NCBI GenBank assembly: GCA_048268885.1
Contig: JBLWUP010000015.1
Coordinates: 50,980-114,979, forward strand
Length of the DNA stretch: 64,000 nt
DNA from: Pelagibius sp048268885
GTDB lineage: Bacteria; Pseudomonadota; Alphaproteobacteria; Kiloniellales; Kiloniellaceae
Reading direction: 5' to 3'
Each line of letters starts with the position of its first letter. Positions within the stretch are counted from its first letter, which is position 1. This document shows positions 24,839 through 33,749 of this stretch, in pieces. A model generated the notes under the pieces. The model saw only the letters and a list, made by a program, of their open reading frames with translations. It was not told where the DNA came from and searched no databases. The position numbers were made by a program, and so were the translations under genes.

Positions 24839-24985
24839 AAAAGAATCTCCCGGAGGTTGCGTCTGATGCCACTGCAATTGCCTTGAAGCGGCGTGGGCCG
24901 CCTTTGTTCGCCTGCCAACGGCATAAGGCGAGCAAGCTGCAGGATTTTCTATCTCGGCCTATTAATGTTCCCTTATGCACCGGAT

Positions 24986-24999
24986 GATTGCAGGCAATC
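24986..24999. promoter_or_regulatory. Palindrome in divergent mcp/kdsA promoter region
   Basis: GATTGC-AG-GCAATC is a perfect palindrome with 6-base arms, followed eight bases later by seven Ts (25007-25013). It lies between the divergent mcp and kdsA genes. With a 2-base loop it is more likely a protein-binding site than a terminator, but a GATT/AATC stem with a 6-base loop is also possible. Confidence 0.35.
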
Positions 25000-25109
25000 A
25001 GGGCGGTTTTTTTCGCGCACTTGCGGCCTGCCAGGGCGGGCGTTAAGAAGCAGCGCTGGCAATTCACCGGCAACACAGCCCGCCATTCCCGTCTGCAAAG
25101 GACCGTTTC

Positions 25110-25970
25110 ATGCAGCTCACCCTCCGCAAGTGGAACCTGTCGATCGGCAGTGGCCAGAAACTCTTCTGCATTCTCGGCCTGAACGTGCTGGAGGACCGCG
25201 ACCTGGCGCTGGAGACCGCCCGCCAGCTGAAGGAAGTCACCACGGCGCTGGGGCTGCCTTTCGTTTTCAAGGCCAGCTTCGACAAGGCCAACCGCTCTTC
25301 CTTCAAGAGCTACCGCGGGCCCGGCCTGGACGAAGGGCTGAAGATTTTGGCGGAGGTGAAGGAGAAGTTCTCGGTGCCGATCTGCACCGACCTGCACGAG
25401 GAGTCCCAGGCCGAAGCGGTGGCGGAGGTCGCCGACCTGGTCCAGATCCCCGCCTTCCTCTGCCGTCAGACCGACCTGGTGGTGGCCGCCGCCCAGGCGA
25501 CCCTGAAGCACGAGGGTTTGCTGCACGTGAAAAAGGCGCAATTCCTGGCGCCCTGGGACTGCCATTCGATCCTGCGCAAGATCGAGGAAGCCGCCGCCAA
25601 GGACATGACCATCCTCTGCGAGCGCGGCGCCTCCTTCGGCTACAACAACCTCATCGTCGACATGCTGGCGATCCCGGAGATGCAGCGTCTCGGCGCACCG
25701 GTCACCATGGACGCCACCCACGCCGTGCAGTTGCCCGGCGCCCAGAAGGATGCCGACGGCGTGGCCAGCGGCGGGCGCCGCGAAGGGGTGACGGTGCTCG
25801 CCGCCGCCGCCGTCGCGGCTGGTGTCGACGGGATGTTCCTGGAGTTCCATCCGGATCCGGACAAGGCGCTCTGCGACGGACCGAGCTGCCTGCCCCTCTC
25901 CGCCGCCGCCGAGGTGCTGGGCAAGCTGAAGGCGCTGCACGAAACGGTGCACGGCTACAACGCGTACTGA
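25110..25970 (+). CDS. kdsA: 3-deoxy-D-manno-octulosonate 8-phosphate synthase (KDO8P synthase)
   Basis: A 286-residue enzyme condensing phosphoenolpyruvate with arabinose 5-phosphate to make the KDO core of lipopolysaccharide. FVFKASFDKANRSS, SYRGPGLDEGLKIL, PAFLCRQTDLV, GASFGYNNLIVDM, VTMDATHAVQ and EFHPDPDKALCDGPS are intact. N25 in LGLNVLED replaces the metal-binding cysteine of the metal-dependent class, so this is the metal-independent (E. coli-like) type. AAAGGA lies before the ATG. Confidence 0.97.
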   Translation: MQLTLRKWNLSIGSGQKLFCILGLNVLEDRDLALETARQLKEVTTALGLPFVFKASFDKANRSSFKSYRGPGLDEGLKILAEVKEKFSVPICTDLHEESQAEAVAEVADLVQIPAFLCRQTDLVVAAAQATLKHEGLLHVKKAQFLAPWDCHSILRKIEEAAAKDMTILCERGASFGYNNLIVDMLAIPEMQRLGAPVTMDATHAVQLPGAQKDADGVASGGRREGVTVLAAAAVAAGVDGMFLEFHPDPDKALCDGPSCLPLSAAAEVLGKLKALHETVHGYNAY

Positions 25971-25990
25971 AGCAACGTCTCCGCAACGAG

Positions 25991-26103
25991 AAAGGGCCTC
26001 GCCCTTCGAGACGCGATCCTTCGGATCGCCCTCAGGGTGAGGCCCTTTTCTATGCCCTCATGCTGAGGAGCGCCCCCAAGCGTATTGGCGGCGCGTCTCG
26101 AAG
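25991..26103. terminator. Bidirectional terminator / nested inverted-repeat element between kdsA and pyrG
   Basis: AAAGGGCCTCGCCC (25991-26004) pairs with GGGTGAGGCCCTTT (26035-26048), followed by Ts, giving a terminator-like stem. Inside it is hairpin GCGATCC-TTC-GGATCGC (26013-26029). A third, overlapping inverted repeat, CTTCGAGACGC (26004-26014) with GCGTCTCGAAG (26093-26103), frames CCCTCAGGGTGAGG and CCCTCATGCTGAGGAG. I recall similar CTCATGCTGAGGAGC...GCGTCTCGAAG repeats dispersed in other alphaproteobacterial genomes. It separates the convergent genes kdsA and pyrG. Confidence 0.7.
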
Positions 26104-26121
26104 CATGAATGTCAGGTCCGT

Positions 26122-27747
26122 TTAGACCAGGCGCGACTGCTCCACCGCGGCGGCCACGAAGGACGTGAACAGCGGGTGAGGGTCGAGCGGCTTGGACTTC
26201 AGCTCCGGATGGAACTGCACGCCGACGAACCAGGGGTGCGAGGGCAGCTCGACGATCTCCGGCAGGACACCGTCCGGCGACAGACCGGAGAACAGCAGCC
26301 CCGCCTGCTCCAGCGTCTCGCGGTAGTTGATGTTCACCTCGTAGCGGTGACGGTGGCGCTCGCTGATCGACGCACTGTCGTAGATCTCGCGAATTTTGCT
26401 GCCTTCGGTGAGGACGCAGGGATAGGCGCCGAGGCGCATGGTGCCCCCCAGATCGCTTTCCATGTTGCGGCGCTCGACCTCGTTGCCACGCGACCACTCG
26501 GTCATCAGGCCGACCACGGGATCGCCCGGGCTGCCGAACTCGGTCGAGCCCGCCTGCGGCAGGCCGGCCAGGTTGCGCGCCGCCTCGATCACCGCCATCT
26601 GCATGCCGAAGCAGATGCCGAAGTAAGGGATCTGTCGCTCCCGCGCGAAGCGCACCGCGGCGATCTTGCCCTCCGCGCCGCGCTCGCCGAAGCCGCCGGG
26701 CACCAGGATGCCGTGGACGCCCTCGAGCTGCTGAATCGCGCCGTCGGTCTCGAAGATTTCGGAATCCAGCCAGGAAACCTTCACTTTCACGTTGTTGGCG
26801 ATGCCGCCGTGGGCCAGGGACTCCGCTAACGACTTGTAGGCGTCCAGCAGGCTGATGTACTTGCCGACCACGCCGATGGTGACCTCGCCGTCCGGCTCCT
26901 CGATGCGCTGGGTGACGTAGTCCCAGTGCGACAGGTCCGGCGGCGGGGTGTCGAGCTGGAAGTGGCGGCAGACCTCGTCGTCGAGCCCCTCTTCGTGATA
27001 GGCCCGCGGCACCGCGTAGATCGAACTGACGTCGAGGGCGGGAATCACCGCCTCCTCACGCACGTTGCAGAACAGCGCAATCTTGCGGCGGTCATCCTTG
27101 GGGATTTCGCGCTCTGCGCGGCACACCAGGATGTCCGGCTTGATCCCCATGGACTGCAGTTCCTTCACCGAGTGCTGGGTCGGCTTGGTCTTCAGCTCGC
27201 CGGCCGCGGCGATGTAAGGGATCAGCGTGCAATGCAGGAAGAGGCTCTGCTCGCGCCCCAGCTCGTTGCCGAGCTGGCGGATCGCTTCCAGGAAGGGCAG
27301 CCCCTCGATGTCGCCGACGGTGCCGCCGATCTCGCAGATCACGAAGTCCTCGTCGGTCAGGTCCGCGCGCACGAAGGCCTTGATGGCGTCCGTGACGTGC
27401 GGGATGACCTGGACGGTTGCGCCCAGGTAATCGCCGCGCCGTTCGCGCGCCAGAACCTGTGAGTAGATTTGCCCCGTGGTCACATTGTCGCTCTTGCGAG
27501 CGGGCACGCCCGTGAAGCGTTCGTAGTGACCAAGATCCAGGTCGGTCTCGGCACCGTCATCGGTGACGTAGACCTCGCCATGCTGATAGGGCGACATGGT
27601 TCCCGGATCCACGTTCAGGTAGGGGTCGAGCTTGCGAAGCCGGACCTTGTACCCGCGAGCCTGCAACAGCGAACCGAGCGCCGCTGCGCAGAGACCTTTT
27701 CCGAGGGAGGAAACCACGCCGCCAGTGATGAAGATGAACCGCGCCAT
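26122..27747 (-). CDS. pyrG: CTP synthase
   Basis: A 541-residue enzyme aminating UTP to CTP. The synthetase half begins MARFIFITGGVVSSLGKG and contains KLDPYLNVDPGTMSPYQHGEV; the glutamine amidotransferase half has LVPGGFGERG, the nucleophile region YFGICFGMQMAV and the C-terminal VQFHPELKSKP. Full length. It converges on kdsA and lies downstream of secG on the same strand. Confidence 0.98.
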   Translation of the reverse strand: MARFIFITGGVVSSLGKGLCAAALGSLLQARGYKVRLRKLDPYLNVDPGTMSPYQHGEVYVTDDGAETDLDLGHYERFTGVPARKSDNVTTGQIYSQVLARERRGDYLGATVQVIPHVTDAIKAFVRADLTDEDFVICEIGGTVGDIEGLPFLEAIRQLGNELGREQSLFLHCTLIPYIAAAGELKTKPTQHSVKELQSMGIKPDILVCRAEREIPKDDRRKIALFCNVREEAVIPALDVSSIYAVPRAYHEEGLDDEVCRHFQLDTPPPDLSHWDYVTQRIEEPDGEVTIGVVGKYISLLDAYKSLAESLAHGGIANNVKVKVSWLDSEIFETDGAIQQLEGVHGILVPGGFGERGAEGKIAAVRFARERQIPYFGICFGMQMAVIEAARNLAGLPQAGSTEFGSPGDPVVGLMTEWSRGNEVERRNMESDLGGTMRLGAYPCVLTEGSKIREIYDSASISERHRHRYEVNINYRETLEQAGLLFSGLSPDGVLPEIVELPSHPWFVGVQFHPELKSKPLDPHPLFTSFVAAAVEQSRLV

Positions 27748-27982
27748 GGGCGAAGACTATTGAACAATCATGAGGGGGTAAGCAAGCCTTCCTAGGATGA
27801 CACTGCGATGACGCCGCGTCCGAATTGAAAACCCCGCCGAAATCCTGGCGAAGTCCGTCGCTCTTCCTTGGCCGGCGGACAGCGTCCCATGCTTGGGGTG
27901 GGCGCCAAAAGCCCCGGCCGGCCGCAATGACGTGCGAATCGTGCGCCGGGGGGCGCGCCGATTCGCCCGGTATCGGCCCGGG

Positions 27983-28327
27983 TTACTGGGTGGGAACGGA
28001 GGGGTCGCTCGGCTGAGCCGGCATTTCCGCCGGGGCCGCGGGCGCCGGAGCCTCGCTCGGCAGGGTATCGAGGATCGAGCGCGGCTGGTCGCTGCCGGCC
28101 AGGATCGTCAGCAGGATGCTGGTGACCATGAAGCCGGCCGCCAGGATTGCCGTGGTCCGGGTCAGCAGGTTGGCCGTGCCGCGACCGCTCAGGAAGCCGC
28201 CCATGCCGCCGCCTCCGCCGCCGCCGCCGCCGATGCCCAGGCCGCCGCCTTCGCTGCGCTGCAGCAGCACCACGCCGATCAGCGCGAGCGCCAAGAGAAT
28301 GTGAACCGCGAGAAGTACTTCTACCAT
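27983..28327 (-). CDS. secG: Preprotein translocase subunit SecG
   Basis: A 114-residue membrane protein of the SecYEG channel. Two membrane helices (MVEVLLAVHILLALALIGVVLLQ and the LTRTTAILAAGFMVTSILLTIL run) flank a glycine tract of nine consecutive Gly near residues 31-39, ending in GFLSGRGTANLLTR. The C-terminal tail is Ala/Pro-rich, as usual in this class. ATG 28327 has AAGGG upstream; a longer frame to 28366 is not supported. Neighbours pyrG and tpiA are the normal ones. Confidence 0.93.
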   Translation of the reverse strand: MVEVLLAVHILLALALIGVVLLQRSEGGGLGIGGGGGGGGGMGGFLSGRGTANLLTRTTAILAAGFMVTSILLTILAGSDQPRSILDTLPSEAPAPAAPAEMPAQPSDPSVPTQ

Positions 28328-28505
28328 GATGCCCTTATACCTGCGCGCCTGGCAGGCCCCGGTCACGACGACAAACAGGGCCGCCGCGGGGCTGCCGATG
28401 CCCGGCTATGTAATGGCTCCGGCCCGGAAAGGCCAGAGAAAACACTCGGAAAAGCTTGCTTTTCGCTCCCCTGCCGGGCGCTCCGGGGCCCGCCGAGGCG
28501 CGCGC

Positions 28506-29249
28506 CTAGACACTCCGAGCGATGGCCCAGAAATCCTCGGCCTTGAGGCTGGCGCCGCCAACCAGGGCCCCGTCCACGTTGGCCTGGGAAAGCAGCTCGG
28601 CGGCATTGTCCGGCTTCACCGAGCCGCCGTAGAGGATCCGCACGTTCTGGGCGCCCTCGCCCACCAGCCCGACCAGCAGCCGCCGAATCTCGGCGTGCAC
28701 CTCGACCACGTCGGCGGCGGTCGCCGTCCGCCCGGTGCCGATGGCCCAGACCGGCTCGTAGGCCACCACCAAGCGCTCGGCGTCCATGCCGGCGGGGACC
28801 GAGCCCTTGACCTGGCGGGCAATCACGGAGAGGGCCTGCCCGGCATTGCGCTCCTGCTCGGTCTCGCCGACGCAGACGATGGGCACCAGGCCCGCGGCCA
28901 GGGCGCCCTCGGCCTTGCCGCGCACCTGCACATCGGTCTCGCCGTGGTCGCCGCGGCGCTCCGAGTGGCCGACGATGACATAGCTGCAGCCCACGTCGCG
29001 CAGCATGGGGGCCGCCGTATCTCCCGTATGAGCGCCGGAAACGGCCGCGTGGCAGTCCTGGCCGCCCAGGGCGATCCGGCTGCCGGCCAGCGCCTGCCCC
29101 ACCAGCCCCAGATAGGGAAACGGTGGACAGACGAGCAGGTCAGCGGAGGCTTCGGCCTCTGCGCTGAGGGATTTCAGCCCCTCGGCGAGGGCCTTGGCCT
29201 CTTCCGACAGGCCGTTCATTTTCCAATTGCCGGCAATCAGTGCTCTCAT
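28506..29249 (-). CDS. tpiA: Triose-phosphate isomerase
   Basis: A 247-residue glycolytic enzyme. GNWKMNG (catalytic Lys), VIVGHSERR (catalytic His), VAYEPVWAIGTG (catalytic Glu) and the phosphate-binding ILYGGSVKP are intact. ATG 29249 gives the standard N-terminus MRALIAGNWKMNG; the upstream extension to 29327 is rejected. Divergent from ppiD. Confidence 0.97.
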   Translation of the reverse strand: MRALIAGNWKMNGLSEEAKALAEGLKSLSAEAEASADLLVCPPFPYLGLVGQALAGSRIALGGQDCHAAVSGAHTGDTAAPMLRDVGCSYVIVGHSERRGDHGETDVQVRGKAEGALAAGLVPIVCVGETEQERNAGQALSVIARQVKGSVPAGMDAERLVVAYEPVWAIGTGRTATAADVVEVHAEIRRLLVGLVGEGAQNVRILYGGSVKPDNAAELLSQANVDGALVGGASLKAEDFWAIARSV

Positions 29250-29449
29250 CGCTGCTCCCCTCACCCAAAGGACGGGCCTAACTAGCACAGGGTTTCGGGC
29301 AAGGCCATGCCTGCCGGGCCCGCACAAATAAAGGCAGAATTGCTTATTGCCCGGGCCCAGAGGCCTTTCTACACTGCCGCGCCCGCTGCCCCCGGCGTTT
29401 CTTGCGCCCGGACAGCCCCTCGGAACCTTAGCGAAGTCGTCCTATTGCC

Positions 29450-31330
29450 ATGAAACCCCGCAACCTGCTCATCAAGATCGTCACGGTCATCCTGTTCAGC
29501 CTGCTGATCCTGAGCTTCGCTGTCTGGGGGATCGGCGATATCTTCCGCAGCGGCGGCCAGACCCAGGCCGTCGCGGAGGTGGGCGACACCGTCATCGAGC
29601 AGCGCGACTTCGTGACCCAGCTGTCCCGTGAAGTCTCCACCCTCAACCAGCGCCTGGGCACCCAGTTGAGCTCCGACCAGGTGCGCGCCTTCGGCATCCC
29701 GCAGCAGGTCCTGAGCCAGATGATCAGCCGCGCGGTCCTGGATGAGAAGGCGTCGCGCATGGGGCTGCTGGTCACCGAAACCCAGATGCACAAGCAGGTC
29801 TTCGAGAACCCCGCCTTCCAGTCGCCGGGCGGCAGCTTCGACGGTCAACGCTTCGCCCAGGTTCTGCGGCGGCTCAATATCGGCGAGCAGACCTATCTGC
29901 AGCGGGTCGGCGAGGACACCAAGCGCCAGCACCTGGTGGGCGCGGTGATCGGCGGCGCGGAGGCACCGGAGAGCCTCGCCGAGCAGGTCTTCGCCCATCG
30001 CGGCGAGCGGCGGATCGGGGACTTCGTGGAAGTCCAGCAGTCGAGCTTCGATGATCTCGGCGAGCCGGAGGCGGCGGCCCTGCAGGCGGCCTACGACAAC
30101 GCCAGCGGGCGCTTCATGACGCCGGCCTACAAGAGCGTCTCCTTGGTGTTGTTGAGCCTCTCGGAGGCGGCCGCCCAGGTCGCCGTGCCGGACGAGCGTC
30201 TGGTCGAGGTCTTTGAGGCGCGCAAGGCCGAACTGGGCCAGCCCGAGCGGCGCGCGGTCAGCCAGGCCCTGCTGCCGGACCAGGCGGCCGCCCAGACTCT
30301 CTATGAGACGGTCTCGCAAGGCGTCGACTTCACCTCGGCCGTCGAGGCGGCGACCGGCCGCGCGCCCTTCGATCTCGGTACGGTCACCAAGAACAACCTG
30401 CCCCCGGAACTCGCCGATACGGTCTTCGGCCTGGAAGAGGGCCAGGTCAGCGAACCGGTGCAGTCGGCGCTCGGCTGGCACGTGGTCCTGGTTTCCGAGG
30501 TGCTGCCGCCCAATGAAGCGGTCTTCGAGGACCACGTCGAAGAGCTGCGCAAGGAAGTCGCCGAGGGCATTGCGGTCGATACGATCATCGACACCGCGAA
30601 CCGCTTCGACGAGGAGCTCGCGGCCGGATCGTCCATGGATCAAACCGCCGAGTTTCTCAATCTGAAGGTCCGTGAGATCCCGGCCATCGATGCGCAGGGC
30701 CGCACGCCCGAGGGCGAGCCGGTCGAGAACCTGCCGGATCTGCAGACCTTCCTCGCGACCGTCAACCCGCTGCAGCCCGGCGAGGCGAGCACGCTGAAGG
30801 AGACCCGCGACGGCGACTTCTTCATGGTCCGGGTGGACGACGTGACGCCGGCCCAGAAGCGTCCGCTGGAGGATGTGCGCAACGAGGTCGTCGAACTGTG
30901 GCGCTCCAGCGAGCAGGAACGCCTGGCGCAGGAAAAAGCGGAAGCCATCGCCGAGCGCGTAGAGGCCGGCGAGACCCTGGCCGCGGTCGCCGAGGCCGAG
31001 GGGCTGAGCCTGCAGGAAACCCAGCCGGCGACCCGTTTCGAGACGGATCAGCAGCGTGTCACCCATCCGCTGATCGCCCAGCAGCTTTTCGAGATGGCCG
31101 AGGGCGAGGTCACCACCATCGGCATCCCGGGCAGCCAGGTGGTGGTTCAGCTGAAGGAGATCCTGCCGCCGGAGGAAGAAGGCCGTGACGCCCGCCTGGC
31201 CGAACTGGAGCAGCAGCTCACCACCGGCCTGCAGGACGACATCTTCCAGCAGTTCCTGGCCGCGCTGCAGCAGGAGTACGCGGTCGTCGTCAATCAGCGC
31301 CTCGTCGACCAGGTCGTCTCGGGGTTCTAG
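29450..31330 (+). CDS. ppiD: Peptidyl-prolyl isomerase PpiD/SurA-type periplasmic chaperone
   Basis: A 626-residue membrane-anchored folding factor. One N-terminal helix (about 11-30, IVTVILFSLLILSFAVWGIG) is followed by a SurA-N-like region (VAEVGDTVIEQRDF, QVLSQMISRAVLDEKA) and a parvulin domain around 230-370 (ALLPDQAAAQTLYETV, FGLEEGQVSEPVQSALGWHVVLV). It is predicted to assist proteins leaving the Sec channel. Its stop lies five bases before trpE, the usual alphaproteobacterial pairing with tpiA and trpE. Confidence 0.93.
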   Translation: MKPRNLLIKIVTVILFSLLILSFAVWGIGDIFRSGGQTQAVAEVGDTVIEQRDFVTQLSREVSTLNQRLGTQLSSDQVRAFGIPQQVLSQMISRAVLDEKASRMGLLVTETQMHKQVFENPAFQSPGGSFDGQRFAQVLRRLNIGEQTYLQRVGEDTKRQHLVGAVIGGAEAPESLAEQVFAHRGERRIGDFVEVQQSSFDDLGEPEAAALQAAYDNASGRFMTPAYKSVSLVLLSLSEAAAQVAVPDERLVEVFEARKAELGQPERRAVSQALLPDQAAAQTLYETVSQGVDFTSAVEAATGRAPFDLGTVTKNNLPPELADTVFGLEEGQVSEPVQSALGWHVVLVSEVLPPNEAVFEDHVEELRKEVAEGIAVDTIIDTANRFDEELAAGSSMDQTAEFLNLKVREIPAIDAQGRTPEGEPVENLPDLQTFLATVNPLQPGEASTLKETRDGDFFMVRVDDVTPAQKRPLEDVRNEVVELWRSSEQERLAQEKAEAIAERVEAGETLAAVAEAEGLSLQETQPATRFETDQQRVTHPLIAQQLFEMAEGEVTTIGIPGSQVVVQLKEILPPEEEGRDARLAELEQQLTTGLQDDIFQQFLAALQQEYAVVVNQRLVDQVVSGF

Positions 31331-31335
31331 GCCGC

Positions 31336-32847
31336 ATGCAGACCGCTCCCGACTTCGCCGCCTTCGAGGCGGCCTACAATGCTGGGCGGGCACAGGTGGT
31401 GCACACCGCCCTGATCGCCGACCTGGAAACCCCCGTCTCCGCCTTTTTGAAGCTGGCGGAAGGCAAGCCCAACGCCTTCCTTTTCGAATCCGTCGAAGGC
31501 GGCTCGATCATCGGGCGCTATTCCTTCCTCGGCATGCGCCCCGACCTGATCTGGCGCTGCCGCGGCAAGCAGGCGGAGATCAACCGCCAGGCACGATTCG
31601 ACACGGCGGGCTTCGAGTCGATCGACAAGCCGGTGCTCGACAGCCTGCGCGACCTCATCGAGGAATGCCGCTTCGAGCTGCCCGAGGGCCTGCCGCCGAT
31701 GGCCTCCTGCCTGCTCGGCTACATGGGCTATGACACGGTGCGGCTGATGGAGGACCTGCCGGAAGAAAATCCGCTGGCCATCGACGTGCCCGACGGCATG
31801 TTCGTCCGCCCCACCGTCGTCGCGGTCTTCGACCGGGTCGAAGACCTGGTCACCGTCTTCACGCCGGTCTGGCCGCGCAGCGATGTCTCCGCCCGTGCCG
31901 CCTACGCCCAGGCCTGCGAGCGCCTGGCCGACGTGGCGCAGGACTTCGAGCGGACGCTGCCGCAGCGCCGCGACGTCGTCGCCGACCTTGAAGAGCTGCC
32001 GGAGCCCAGCGCCAACCTGCCGCATGAGGCCTTCCTCGACATGGTCCACAAGGCCAAGGAGTACATCCTGGCCGGCGACATCTTCCAGGTCGTGCTGTCG
32101 CAGCGTCTCTCCCTGCCCTTCAAGCTGCCGCCCTTCGCGCTGTACCGTGCGCTGCGGCGGCTGAACCCCTCGCCGTTCCTGTTCTTCATCGACTTCGGGA
32201 CCCACGCCATCGTCGGCTCCAGCCCGGAGATCCTGGTGCGCCTGCGCGACGACACGGTGACCATCCGGCCGATCGCCGGCACCCGGCCGCGCGGCGCCAC
32301 GCCGGCGGAGGACCGCGCCCTGGCCGAGGACCTGCTGGCCGATCCCAAGGAACTGGCCGAGCATCTCATGCTGCTCGACCTGGGACGCAACGACGTCGGG
32401 CGCGTCGCCGAAGTCGGCAGCGTGAAGGTGACCGCGAAGAACATCATCGAGCTGTACAGCCACGTCATGCACATCGTCTCCAACGTCGAAGGCAAGCTGG
32501 CCGAGGACAAGGACGCCATGGACGCGCTCATCGCCGGCTTCCCGGCGGGCACCGTCTCCGGCGCGCCGAAGGTGCGGGCCATGGAGATCATCGAGGAGCT
32601 GGAGCCGGAGCGCCGCGGCATCTACGGCGGCTGCGTCGGCTACTTCGGTGCCGGCGGGGCGATGGACACCTGCATCGCACTGCGCACCGCCGTGGTGAAG
32701 GACGACACCATGTACATCCAGGCCGGGGCCGGCATCGTCGCGGACTCGAAGCCCGAGTCCGAGCACCAGGAGTGCTGGAACAAGGCCCGCGCCCTGCTGC
32801 GCAGCGCCGAGGAAGCCGTGCGCTTCGCCGCGCGGCGGGGCAACTAA
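31336..32847 (+). CDS. trpE: Anthranilate synthase component I
   Basis: A 503-residue chorismate-utilising subunit. The N-terminal FESVEGGSIIGRYSFLG corresponds to the tryptophan feedback site region, and the catalytic half has GDIFQVVLSQRLS, GSSPEILVRL, IAGTRPRGATPAED, LDLGRNDVGRV and AGFPAGTVSGAPKVRAMEI. Starting five bases after ppiD, it has no room for a leader peptide or attenuator. Its glutaminase partner trpG is not next door but 11.7 kb away at 44512. Confidence 0.97.
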   Translation: MQTAPDFAAFEAAYNAGRAQVVHTALIADLETPVSAFLKLAEGKPNAFLFESVEGGSIIGRYSFLGMRPDLIWRCRGKQAEINRQARFDTAGFESIDKPVLDSLRDLIEECRFELPEGLPPMASCLLGYMGYDTVRLMEDLPEENPLAIDVPDGMFVRPTVVAVFDRVEDLVTVFTPVWPRSDVSARAAYAQACERLADVAQDFERTLPQRRDVVADLEELPEPSANLPHEAFLDMVHKAKEYILAGDIFQVVLSQRLSLPFKLPPFALYRALRRLNPSPFLFFIDFGTHAIVGSSPEILVRLRDDTVTIRPIAGTRPRGATPAEDRALAEDLLADPKELAEHLMLLDLGRNDVGRVAEVGSVKVTAKNIIELYSHVMHIVSNVEGKLAEDKDAMDALIAGFPAGTVSGAPKVRAMEIIEELEPERRGIYGGCVGYFGAGGAMDTCIALRTAVVKDDTMYIQAGAGIVADSKPESEHQECWNKARALLRSAEEAVRFAARRGN

Positions 32848-32859
32848 GCCGGCTTCGCC

Positions 32860-33510
32860 ATGGCCAAGCTGACGCTCTGGGGCCGCCTCTCGTCCTGCAA
32901 CGTGCAGAAGGCGGTGTGGCTGCTGGAGGAGCTGAAGCTTCCCTACGACCACATCCCGGCCGGCGGTGACGCCGGCGGCCTCGACGAACCCGCCTACCGC
33001 GCCATGAACCCGCACGGCAAGGTGCCGACCCTGAAGGATGGCGACACGGTGGTCTGGGAGAGCGAGGCCATCCTGCGCTACCTGGCCGCCCGCTACGGCG
33101 CGCCGGACTTCTGGTCCGACGATCCGGCGGAACGCGCCGCCGTCGACCAGTGGCTGGCCTGGACCGCCGCCGCGCTGTACCGCGACTGGATCGACCTCTT
33201 CTGGCGGCTGGTGCGCACGCCGCCGGAGCGTCAGGACGCCGCCCTCATCGAGGGGCACCGCCGGCGCACGGTCGAGCGCTACGCCTTCCTCGACGATCAG
33301 CTCGCCGCCCGGCCCTATATCGCCGGGGAGAGTCTCTCCCTGGCCGACATCGCCGCGGGAATGACGCTCTACCGCTGGTACGAGATGCCGATCGAGCGGC
33401 CCCGCCTGCCCCAGGTCGAAGCCTGGTACGCGCGGCTGCGCAAGCGGCCGGCCTATCGCAAGGCCGTCTGCCTGCCTTTCGACGATCTGGTCGGGAAATT
33501 AACCTTTTAA
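32860..33510 (+). CDS. Glutathione S-transferase family protein
   Basis: A 216-residue two-domain protein. The thioredoxin-like N-domain has WGRLSSCNVQKAVWLLEEL, MNPHGKVPTLKDGD and the glutathione-binding VVWESEAILRYLA; the helical C-domain has RPYIAGESLSLADIAAGMTLYRW-type residues with the conserved SLADI. Ser-Ser-Cys follows the first strand, so either a serine or a cysteine could activate glutathione. It starts 12 bases after trpE and is the first gene of the segment that splits the trp cluster. Confidence 0.9.
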   Translation: MAKLTLWGRLSSCNVQKAVWLLEELKLPYDHIPAGGDAGGLDEPAYRAMNPHGKVPTLKDGDTVVWESEAILRYLAARYGAPDFWSDDPAERAAVDQWLAWTAAALYRDWIDLFWRLVRTPPERQDAALIEGHRRRTVERYAFLDDQLAARPYIAGESLSLADIAAGMTLYRWYEMPIERPRLPQVEAWYARLRKRPAYRKAVCLPFDDLVGKLTF

Positions 33511-33613
33511 CTACTTCTGAAGCGCAGCATGGAGATCAGTTTTCTGTTGCCGGTTTTCGCGAATCGGGTTGATAGTTGAGATCCTGTTTCAACAGCTGAA
33601 AGGAGGTGATCCA

Positions 33614-33697
33614 ATGTCTAATCATGAGGCTTCGGTGAAGTCAGAGGGCCTTGGATGTTTTACGGGTTTGATGGAGCAGCCTTCTTCCGACTCGTAA
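33614..33697 (+). CDS. 27-residue small ORF with maximal Shine-Dalgarno complementarity
   Basis: ATG 33614 to TAA 33697 encodes 27 residues, beginning MSNHEASVKSEGLGCF; one Cys, no Trp, no membrane segment. GAAAGGAGGTGATCCA precedes the ATG. This equals the complement of the 16S rRNA 3' terminus over about 16 bases, with AGGAGG seven bases before the start, an ideal spacing. Two strong hairpins follow the stop, so the ORF has a complete short transcription unit of its own. It is not a trp leader, because no tryptophan codons occur. Product function unknown; the RNA itself may be the active molecule. Confidence 0.55.
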   Translation: MSNHEASVKSEGLGCFTGLMEQPSSDS

Positions 33698-33709
33698 CAC
33701 CTTCGAAGC

Positions 33710-33729
33710 GGGACCCCGTTTCGGGGCCC
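33710..33729 (+). terminator. GC hairpin after the small ORF
   Basis: GGG(A)CCCCG-TTT-CGGGGCCC forms an 8-pair stem with one bulged A and a 3-base loop, beginning 13 bases after the small-ORF stop. The following bases TTGAC are not a proper T tract, so it may protect the RNA 3' end rather than end transcription. Confidence 0.55.
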
Positions 33730-33749
33730 TTGACTGACCAGCTCATGGA

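Noticed and set aside
25110..25970. KdsA apparently lacking the catalytic-site cysteine of the GPC motif
   Set aside because: The Asn at residue 25 is the normal residue of the metal-independent class, as in E. coli, so this is not a defect.
28200..28240. Long GCC/CCG-rich simple repeat
   Set aside because: It is the coding sequence of the poly-glycine stretch of SecG, a known feature of the family in this class.
33614..33697. The 27-codon ORF as a trp attenuator leader peptide
   Set aside because: It has no Trp codons, lies after trpE rather than before it, and is followed by its own terminator and by non-trp genes.
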